Below are positions 55,721 through 62,164 of a DNA stretch of 64,000 bases, piece after piece. The stretch comes from Planctomycetes bacterium syqfu (GTDB lineage: Bacteria > Planctomycetota > Phycisphaerae > Phycisphaerales > Phycisphaeraceae): assembly GCA_020974905.1 (NCBI GenBank), contig CP087563.1, positions 5,084,001 to 5,148,000 of the forward strand, in the 5' to 3' direction. Every line of letters begins with the position of its first letter. Position 1 is the stretch's first letter. The notes beneath the pieces are model-generated. The model did not search any database. It saw only the letters and a list, made by a program, of their open reading frames with translations, and was not told where the DNA came from. The position numbers were made by a program, and so were the translations under genes.

Positions 55721-57190
55721 TTGAGTCGTATCGCAATCACTTGGCGTTTGATGGTGGCTTTAGGTCTGTTTTTCACGGTGTCTATCACGCATGCCGGTGA
55801 TCTGGTTGCAGACTGGCAGTTCGTTGACAACGCTGCAAAGGAACAGGTCTCCGGCAATACGTTTGCTTCCAGACCCGGCCTGCATCTGACACCCGTCGAC
55901 GGACCCGATGGCAAAGCTGCCTACTTTGCTGAAGGTCAATACCTGGTTGGCAAACTTCCTGCTGAACTCAAACCGCCAATGACGCTGTCGTTTTACGTCA
56001 TGCCTACCGGCAACCCGCGTGGCTCCGTCACAGGCATGTTCCAGCAGATGCAGTACGGGCATGCAGGTTTTCGCATCGGCTATCAACGCAATGGGCAAGT
56101 CTGTTTTCTCTACGAAGGCAACGGCAAAGAGCATGTCGTCCGCAGTGAGTCTGAGCTTGAGTATTATCGTTGGTATCACGTTGCTTTTGTTGTCAACGTC
56201 GATGAGGTTTCAATCTACATCAATGGCAAACGCGATCACACCGGCAAACTCACTTGTCCCATTACACCGACATCAGAGTCTGTCATGATCGGCAACTACT
56301 CAGGAACCGGTGGCACGTTCAACGGCTTACTCGGGCGCATCACCATCAACCAGGGCATCGCTTCATCCTTCACCGAACAAGCCCAGATGGTCACTGCTGC
56401 CAATGCCTCACTTGATGTCGATAAACTCGTGCCTGAATCGCCGGTGATCAAACCGGAAAACATCTCTGAGCAATGGGTCAGCAAGAACCTGATCTTTGCC
56501 CTGCGGTTTAATGGCGATGTCTCAGCGACAACACCAGCAGGCGTGGTCGAAGCGTTGGATGTCAACCCGTTTAATCTTGATCAAGGTGAACTCGTCGATG
56601 GTGTAGTGGGGCAGGCGTTGAACATCAAACGCTACAAGCACCTGAAGTATCCCAAACCTGCCAACTTCCCGCCCAGTGACGGTGGAACCATCAGCCTGTG
56701 GTTTAAGCCCGGCGATTGGTTTACGCCCGATGCAATCGCCTTCGTCAAGAAGAACACGTATGCCAAGCGCAAAATGATTTTTACCGTCGACAAAGCCAAG
56801 GGCTCACCGTGGGGGCCCTGGGAAGCTGCAGTGCAACTGTTAGGTGATCCAGCGGATCAGTTGGCACAGGTGCGCATCCAACTCGGTGATGCATTTGGTT
56901 TGGATACGCAGCAGAAACTTGATCCAGAAAAGTGGTATCACCTCTGCGCCACCTGGGGCAAAGACGGTGGCGATCCAACCAGGACTCGGGGCATTCTCTA
57001 TCTCAATGGCAAACAGGTTGACGAATTTCTCAATACCAAAATCCCGAATAATGCCATCGATCAACACCTGATCATCAGCACCACCAATCCTGGGGTGACT
57101 TATTCCGGCCAGTTGGATGAATTGATGATCCTGTCTCAACCCATGTCCCCGCAACAGGTTTTAGGCTTGTATCAATCCATGAATCCCTGA
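55721..57190 (+). CDS. Secreted protein with two LamG-like jelly-roll domains
   Basis: A 489-residue protein started by a TTG with AAAGGAG seven bases upstream. It has a signal peptide (LMVALGLFFTVSITHAGD). Two concanavalin-type LamG sandwiches follow, one near 25-230 (PMTLSFYVMPTGNPRG, YYRWYHVAFVVNVDEVSIYING) and one near 265-489 (GGTISLWFKPGDWFTP, KWYHLCATWGKDGG, LYLNGKQVDEF). Such domains usually bind sugars or surface polymers. It follows the GH2 gene by 36 bp and likely belongs to its operon, perhaps as the binding partner on the same substrate. No catalytic motif is seen. Confidence 0.85.
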   Translation: MSRIAITWRLMVALGLFFTVSITHAGDLVADWQFVDNAAKEQVSGNTFASRPGLHLTPVDGPDGKAAYFAEGQYLVGKLPAELKPPMTLSFYVMPTGNPRGSVTGMFQQMQYGHAGFRIGYQRNGQVCFLYEGNGKEHVVRSESELEYYRWYHVAFVVNVDEVSIYINGKRDHTGKLTCPITPTSESVMIGNYSGTGGTFNGLLGRITINQGIASSFTEQAQMVTAANASLDVDKLVPESPVIKPENISEQWVSKNLIFALRFNGDVSATTPAGVVEALDVNPFNLDQGELVDGVVGQALNIKRYKHLKYPKPANFPPSDGGTISLWFKPGDWFTPDAIAFVKKNTYAKRKMIFTVDKAKGSPWGPWEAAVQLLGDPADQLAQVRIQLGDAFGLDTQQKLDPEKWYHLCATWGKDGGDPTRTRGILYLNGKQVDEFLNTKIPNNAIDQHLIISTTNPGVTYSGQLDELMILSQPMSPQQVLGLYQSMNP

Positions 57191-57349
57191 TGCCAATACC
57201 TCACCTTTTTATCGATCAATCCGAGATAGAGCCATTTGCGTCAAGATATGCCGTGTCACCCCATAACCTCAGTGATGAGTTTTTTGACCTGCCTTTCAAA
57301 TAACATCCAGATTCGTGAGGTTCTCGCATAAATATTGGACTGGGTTTGA

Positions 57350-57508
57350 GGGGGCAGGTCAGATGAGCGAGGGCGTCATGCCGACTTCCACGCCCTGCGT
57401 CATACGCTTTGTACCAATCTGGCCTTGTCGGGTGTTCGTCCGCGGCTGGCGCAAGAGATCATGTGTCACAGCGATATGAACCTGAGGGCCAATATGTGGT
57501 TGAAGTTC
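57350..57508 (+). pseudogene. Tyrosine recombinase (integrase) C-terminal remnant
   Basis: In one frame, 57383 onward reads DFHALRHTLCTNLALSG and, after a short gap, AQEIMCHSD. This is the HxxR box and the following HxD/H box of phage integrases. The catalytic tyrosine (usually Y-T-H after the last H-S-D) has been replaced by MWLK. A stop lies just upstream (57347-57349) and the frame closes about 10 codons later. It is a remnant at the left border of the island, overlapped in another frame by the secretin-like frame. Confidence 0.75.
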
Positions 57509-58056
57509 AGTTCATTGAATTGAATCGTGCACTGACTCGGCGTCTGGGCGTGGATTGGAATTTATCAGGGGTGATGCAATTCGATGCTGCCTTGGCCGGT
57601 CAAGCCGTCGATGCCAACGCGGCCATGTCTGCCGTCCTGCAAGCCACGATTGAAGCTGACGAAAACCAACGCCATGCACGTCTGCTCACCTCGGCCACCC
57701 TGCATTGCATCGAAGGCAAAGAAGCCGAACTCCAAACCGGCACCACAACCCCTGTCCCCCTGCGGGTTGTCTCCCCCGAAGGCACGATCACAACAACGGG
57801 ATTCGATCAGATCGACACCGGCCTAATCTTGAAGGTTGGCGTGAATCGTGAGCCACAAGGCCGTCTGAGAGTCAGCGTAGAGCCGGAGTTATCGCAGGTC
57901 GTCGGAGAAGTCGAAGGCGCCCCGGTACGCTCCAGACGGCGTCTACGGACCTCAGCCGTCATCGAGCCCGGCGGCGTGATCATCGTCGGCGGCACGCAAC
58001 TCATCTCCCAAACAATTCAACAAAATCTTGGCACGCATTGGGCATGCTTTACGTGA
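57409..58056 (+). CDS. Secretin-like C-domain fragment (GspD/PilQ-type)
   Basis: Residues from about 20 onward (YVVEVQFIELNRALTRRLGVDW, then HARLLTSATLHCIEGKEAELQ, a long turn, TGLILKVGV, and the C-terminal EPGGVIIVGGTQ) match the conserved secretin domain of type II/III outer-membrane channels. The N-terminal modules and a signal peptide are absent, so this 215-codon frame (TTG start) is a fragment, possibly of an adjacent full gene. Its first 20 codons overlap the integrase remnant in another frame. It may not be expressed. Confidence 0.6.
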   Translation: MYQSGLVGCSSAAGARDHVSQRYEPEGQYVVEVQFIELNRALTRRLGVDWNLSGVMQFDAALAGQAVDANAAMSAVLQATIEADENQRHARLLTSATLHCIEGKEAELQTGTTTPVPLRVVSPEGTITTTGFDQIDTGLILKVGVNREPQGRLRVSVEPELSQVVGEVEGAPVRSRRRLRTSAVIEPGGVIIVGGTQLISQTIQQNLGTHWACFT

Positions 58057-59476
58057 GCAAGTTCCATTCAGGGACGGTGACGCAGCATACCTTTGCAGAT
58101 CGAATAGCCCAATCAAAGGCACTTTGACTTACGTCACACCCAACCCCGATTACGATCAGACGCTTGCCGAAAGTCCTAGCGGATGGCGTCGGGCTAACCG
58201 GAATGACAGGTGGGAAGACATTGTTGAAAACAAAACAGATTTTGTTGACGTTACAGAAAGTCATAATACAGACAATTATGCAGATCAATCACGTATTTTA
58301 ATCAATCGATCTGGGCTACGGACTGTTGTTACTGGACCTGTTCCCCAGACAAAACAGCAGGCTTATGAAAGATCGAGGGGGTTTGAAAATTTTGAATACA
58401 ATCATAATCTCGAACGCTTCAATGTACATCGTGGCTTTTTAATCGCATTCCCCTGCGCTGGCCGACGAGATATTGTTCACCAGTGGCTGGAATGGTATGA
58501 CAGTGCGATTGACAATCCAATTAGTATTGCCGCTGCCAAGAGACTGGCCAGTCTTGCTACCCACAACACTTCGCATCGACCTCGCTTAAATAGCTCCAGT
58601 CAACAAAGTGCATCCTGGGCTGTATTGACCAGTTTAAAAAAACCTGAATCCACGTTGGCTGCTGCTCAGATTGCACTGCAACAATACGGTACTTCGGCAA
58701 CTGTAGAGCATGTTTTAGAGTTGTATGAAACTCATGGTCATCCTACGGGCCCCCGAGACAGCAAGCGGATTCGTCGGGCAACGTCTGCCTTAAACAAAGC
58801 CATGAGTACCTTCAATCCTGAGATTAAAAGCAATATCAAGTGTTCACGTACTGCCAACGCTCAATCAGAACCAACTTTTGGGAATAAAGAAATTCAGGAA
58901 TTGATTTTGTGCATGCAAGAAGAGTGGCCCGATCTGAACGTCTTGAAACAAATTGCGCGGGGACGCAGAGTTGGTTATGAGCAAATGGCATTTGTTTTTG
59001 CATGCATGGCCAAATACTCTCTTACCAATACCGACGGGCGAGTTTCAGGACAAGCCGTGATAAAATCAGCCCGAATATACGGCCTGCAATTGCATTCTGA
59101 TGTGTACCAGGCGGTGAAAAAGTGCCTTATTGAGGCTGAATGGCTTGTCGTGACAGACAGCGGCTATTCGTCTAAACAACAACTCGCCAAGGCCTATGAA
59201 ATTGGTTCCAACGCTCCTCGAATGAAATGGTTGGAAGGATTTGAACCCCGAACAAGTGCATCATCATGTCCTCTGCCTGATCCCCCCACTGATCTCGATT
59301 TACAGAAAGTTATCGAATGGGGTGATATGGTTACGTCAATTGCAAGCGAATCATACTGCGATTACGAAGTAGATACTGACAATTTCACTCCAGACCCACT
59401 ATGGGCTGAAGCTTGGGATATTTACAATGCCCATCTTAGCAATGCCCTGAATGATGACCGAAGTGCAATTCCATGA
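58028..59476 (+). CDS. Unrecognised 482-residue protein in the island
   Basis: The reading frame has no early ATG; TTG at 58028 is the only simple start, inside the end of the secretin-like frame, so the true N-terminus is uncertain. The protein is basic and without membrane helices or signal peptide. Stretches such as GRRDIVHQWLEWYDSAIDNP, KRIRRATSALNKAMSTFN and NVLKQIARGRRVGYEQMAF are helical. No catalytic motif was recognised. The codon use is more AT-rich than that of the core genes. It may be a replication or DNA-processing protein of the mobile element; this is only a guess from context. Confidence 0.6.
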   Translation: MARIGHALREQVPFRDGDAAYLCRSNSPIKGTLTYVTPNPDYDQTLAESPSGWRRANRNDRWEDIVENKTDFVDVTESHNTDNYADQSRILINRSGLRTVVTGPVPQTKQQAYERSRGFENFEYNHNLERFNVHRGFLIAFPCAGRRDIVHQWLEWYDSAIDNPISIAAAKRLASLATHNTSHRPRLNSSSQQSASWAVLTSLKKPESTLAAAQIALQQYGTSATVEHVLELYETHGHPTGPRDSKRIRRATSALNKAMSTFNPEIKSNIKCSRTANAQSEPTFGNKEIQELILCMQEEWPDLNVLKQIARGRRVGYEQMAFVFACMAKYSLTNTDGRVSGQAVIKSARIYGLQLHSDVYQAVKKCLIEAEWLVVTDSGYSSKQQLAKAYEIGSNAPRMKWLEGFEPRTSASSCPLPDPPTDLDLQKVIEWGDMVTSIASESYCDYEVDTDNFTPDPLWAEAWDIYNAHLSNALNDDRSAIP

Positions 59477-59790
59477 ATTGAAGCATCGGTTGCACGGGCA
59501 ACGCCACGCCCCAAGATTCTATATATAGACATAAAGTAATGACCCAAAGCATCGGTGGTACATTTTCTACCACTGATCTTGTAACCAGACATACGAAGCC
59601 GGGTAGCATTTCCAAAGATGGCCAATTCGATAATATGGGTGTTGTTTTTTTTGTTTGGATGAACAAAATAATTCAAAATTATGTAAAATTAAGAGTTTTG
59701 GCTAAAATAATAAACAAAATTGTATAAATAATTGTGAATTCACTCCTTCTGCGGCAAATAATCAAGTAGAGAACCAAGGAGTAAATTCAC
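59477..59790. other. 314-bp AT-rich gap with a possible promoter
   Basis: No gene is seen. TTGGCT (59698-59703) and TATAAA (59723-59728) could form a promoter, though the spacer is 19 bp. The ribosome site AAGGAG lies before the HNH gene at 59791. Confidence 0.4.
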
Positions 59791-60153
59791 ATGCCAGTCA
59801 AAGCATCCACATTGAGCCATCGCCTGCACTCATCCGGTCGTATTCGATTGGACACTGACCGTCCACATGCATCTGCGCGGGGTTATGGCCGACGCTGGCA
59901 GAAAGCACGGTTGGAATTTTTACAGCAGCACCCGTTATGTGAAATGTGCTTGAGACGGGGTCGAACAATCGCAGCGATGCTGGTCGATCACATGGTTCCG
60001 CATCGAGGTAGTGCCCAGCGGTTCTGGAATCGAGCTAACTGGCAGTCCCTTTGCACCCGATGCCACAGCATCAAGACCGCAGATGAACGGACTGGGCGGA
60101 ACCAGCACCAATCACACGAGGAGAATCTCTATGACACAACAAACACTAAATGA
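59791..60153 (+). CDS. Phage-type HNH endonuclease
   Basis: A 120-residue protein. GYGRRWQKARLEFL, HPLCEMCLRRG, DHMVPHRGS and NWQSLCTRCHSIKTADE form the typical small phage HNH nuclease: the two CxxC pairs bind zinc and the histidines of DHMVPH supply the ββα-metal site. Such genes usually lie beside terminase in phages and help DNA packaging or processing. AAGGAG before the ATG fixes the start. It overlaps the next gene by 23 bases, so they are cotranscribed. Its presence supports a prophage or phage-derived island. Confidence 0.9.
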   Translation: MPVKASTLSHRLHSSGRIRLDTDRPHASARGYGRRWQKARLEFLQQHPLCEMCLRRGRTIAAMLVDHMVPHRGSAQRFWNRANWQSLCTRCHSIKTADERTGRNQHQSHEENLYDTTNTK

Positions 60154-60553
60154 AGTTCACTGGTATCCCAGCAAGAGTTCAAACGCATGGAATATTCGTG
60201 ATCCTCAAACCTTCGAGTTGCTGAGGTTTCATCCAAAATATTTCATTTGGCTTTGCTCAGAATCAATCAAGCTAAACCCATCGTTAACCAATGGTGATGT
60301 GGCTCTTGTCTGGCGATTTGGCTGTTACTCAATATGGTTCAGCATGGACAAGCCCAACAAATGGTATTTGTTCCCCGGTCAACTGCGAAAGCGCCCTGTG
60401 ATCTTTGAGCAAACATCAAGTCATCCTTGGAAGTTATTTTTTCGGACATTTATTCAGTTGCCTGCATTGTTGCCCGGTTTGCTAAAGATGGCATGGCAAC
60501 AGTGGCGTGAGGTATGGCAGCCGCTAGGGGGATCAAAATCACCAAGACCTTGA
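60131..60553 (+). CDS. Small protein of unknown function, downstream of HNH gene
   Basis: 140 residues from an ATG with GAGGAG eight bases upstream. The opening TQQTLNEVHWYPSKSS is followed by a middle part rich in W and F (YFIWLCSESIKL, CYSIWFSMDKPNKWY). A possible membrane helix lies near the C-terminus (FFRTFIQLPALLPGLLKMAW). Starts further upstream in frame (60011) would lie inside the HNH gene. The family was not recognised. The translational overlap with the HNH gene suggests a partner role. Confidence 0.7.
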   Translation: MTQQTLNEVHWYPSKSSNAWNIRDPQTFELLRFHPKYFIWLCSESIKLNPSLTNGDVALVWRFGCYSIWFSMDKPNKWYLFPGQLRKRPVIFEQTSSHPWKLFFRTFIQLPALLPGLLKMAWQQWREVWQPLGGSKSPRP

Positions 60554-60725
60554 CATCCTGAAGACCGCCCGCCCGTCGCGTGTTTGCGCCCGCGAAATTA
60601 CACCCAGGGGGGCATAAAGGAAATCGACCGACCAAAACCGCATTAACGACTCAAAAACTCAACATCGCAACTTTACCTAAGCCGCTATTAACCACCCGAA
60701 ACGATCAAGATTTTGCGAGATTTTT

Positions 60726-61541
60726 ATGACAACCAGCGTCTGTACAATTGAATCACGTCCGATTGGTTCCATCCAACCCTATCACCGCAATCCGCGTCAC
60801 AACGATGATGCTGTTGAAGCGGTGGCCCAGTCCATTGCTGAATTTGGCTTTCGTCAACCCATCGTGGTTGATTCTGATAGCGTGATCATTGTTGGTCACA
60901 CGCGCTACAAGGCGGCGATCCGACTTGGGCTTGACACAGTGCCAGTCCATGTTGCCGACCTGCCATCGGAAAAAGCCAAGGCCTATCGTCTGGCCGACAA
61001 CGCGACCAACGAGATCGCCAGTTGGGATGACGAGTTGATGCCGTTGGAACTCCAAGACCTTCAGACGGTCGGCTTTGATCTGTCGAAGCTGGGGTTTTCT
61101 CAGGACGCGTTGGACAATTGGCTGAATGGCCAACGCGAAGGCCAAGTCGATCCTGATGCGATTCCTGAACCACCGGATGATGCCATCACACAACCGGGCG
61201 ATATTTGGATTTTGGGTGACCATCGTTTGATGTGCGGCGACAGTGCATCACCTGCTGACCTTGATCGATTGCTGGACGGTGCGGTGATTCATCTTGTAAA
61301 TACCGATCCGCCCTACGGGGTCAAGGTTGAGCCACGCTCCAACAACGCCATCGCCGCAGGTCATTCCTCATTCACATGCATCATTGCGGGTGGCATCATG
61401 GCTCTGTTCGGAATCACTGTCAGTTGGATGGCTTTCAAAACCAACGGCGCTCCTGCCATCTCGATGGTGGCACATCTGGTCTACTTCGGGATTTATGCGT
61501 ATATTACAAATGAGGTTTTTTCAAAAATGCGGCTAGGTTAG
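60726..61541 (+). CDS. ParB-like/DNA methyltransferase gene truncated onto a membrane-protein tail
   Basis: 271 residues. The N-terminal 1-110 is a ParB-like nuclease domain (IQPYHRNPRHNDDAVEAVAQS, IIVGHTRYKAAIRLG, YRLADNATNE). From 155 the phage-type N6/N4 DNA methyltransferase begins (GDIWILGDHRLMCGDS) with the catalytic motif IV DPPYGV. Shortly after RSNNAIAAGHSSF the expected methyltransferase core stops, and the frame runs into hydrophobic segments (CIIAGGIMALFGITVSWMAF, HLVYFGIYAYITNEVF). The product lacks the SAM-binding part and cannot be an active methyltransferase. The break lies at about 61370. The tail resembles the end of a membrane protein, so this is a gene fusion made by deletion or insertion. 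Confidence 0.85.
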   Translation: MTTSVCTIESRPIGSIQPYHRNPRHNDDAVEAVAQSIAEFGFRQPIVVDSDSVIIVGHTRYKAAIRLGLDTVPVHVADLPSEKAKAYRLADNATNEIASWDDELMPLELQDLQTVGFDLSKLGFSQDALDNWLNGQREGQVDPDAIPEPPDDAITQPGDIWILGDHRLMCGDSASPADLDRLLDGAVIHLVNTDPPYGVKVEPRSNNAIAAGHSSFTCIIAGGIMALFGITVSWMAFKTNGAPAISMVAHLVYFGIYAYITNEVFSKMRLG

Positions 61542-61888
61542 GAGATTAGAACTGCTTGAAGGACTCAAATTTTGCATTCTGGATTGTATTGCTGAAACGC
61601 ATTGGGACCGATGGCGTCACAGACCCTTTGAAAGGTATCGTGATAGGAAACCCCGTTCGCAGGTCCAAAAACTTGGCTAATCATTGGGGTTGGGCTTTGT
61701 CTCCTCAACGGTCGATGTTTTACGAATTATTATCTCCACAGAACGCTAGGGCAGATCGCTCAAAAGGGGCTCCAGAAAAACAGTATTGACATGAGTGTGA
61801 CAAAAGCTATGCTGTAAGGCTCCGCTCACGGATGGGGGGTATCTGTTCACATAGGAAACGCGTCATTGCAGATACTAAAGGGAAGGCC
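61542..61888. other. Gap after the truncated methyltransferase gene; holds a strong promoter
   Basis: A 77-codon frame at 61556 lacks a ribosome site and is taken as chance. The useful feature is the promoter at 61786-61813. An in-frame ATG for the next gene also exists at 61832. Confidence 0.5.
61786..61813 (+). promoter_or_regulatory. Near-consensus promoter for the island genes
   Basis: TTGACA at 61786-61791 and TATGCT at 61808-61813 with a 16-bp spacer. It is the best sigma-70-like pair seen in the window and lies 75 bp before the GTG at 61889. Confidence 0.6.
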
Positions 61889-62164
61889 GTGCAGCAAAGA
61901 TACGATCCCACTCGCGATGCCATCGCACTCGAGGCTTATTTACAGGGTGGAGCTCAGGAATCACCTTCGCCAATCTATGAGCGCGATGTATTCCATTCAG
62001 AGCCTCATCTTGTCAGCCGTGCAAGACCTGGAGTACGGCAATCAAGCTTGGACGGACAGTTCGAATTGCTTGGCTACGGCACATTGACGACAGGTGGTAC
62101 AGTGGACTACCAGCCAAGCGTATCCGGTGGGGGCAGTTATGGTGCGTCAGATACTGATAGCTGA
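61889..62164 (+). CDS. Small unknown protein overlapping the large HELMH gene
   Basis: 91 residues from a GTG with AAGGGA five bases upstream; an in-frame ATG at 61832 would add 19 residues. The start MQQRYDPTRDAIALEAYLQGG is polar. The C-terminal third is Gly-rich with alternating T, G and S (GYGTLTTGGT, SVSGGGSYGASD). No family was recognised. The stop at 62164 overlaps the next gene (ATG at 62139) by 26 bases in a different frame, so the two are translationally linked. A substrate, partner or antidote for the large protein is possible, but unproven. Confidence 0.6.
   Translation: MQQRYDPTRDAIALEAYLQGGAQESPSPIYERDVFHSEPHLVSRARPGVRQSSLDGQFELLGYGTLTTGGTVDYQPSVSGGGSYGASDTDS

Noticed and set aside
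61556-61789. 77-codon frame behind the truncated methyltransferase gene
   Set aside because: TTG start without ribosome site, and the real promoter lies at its very end.
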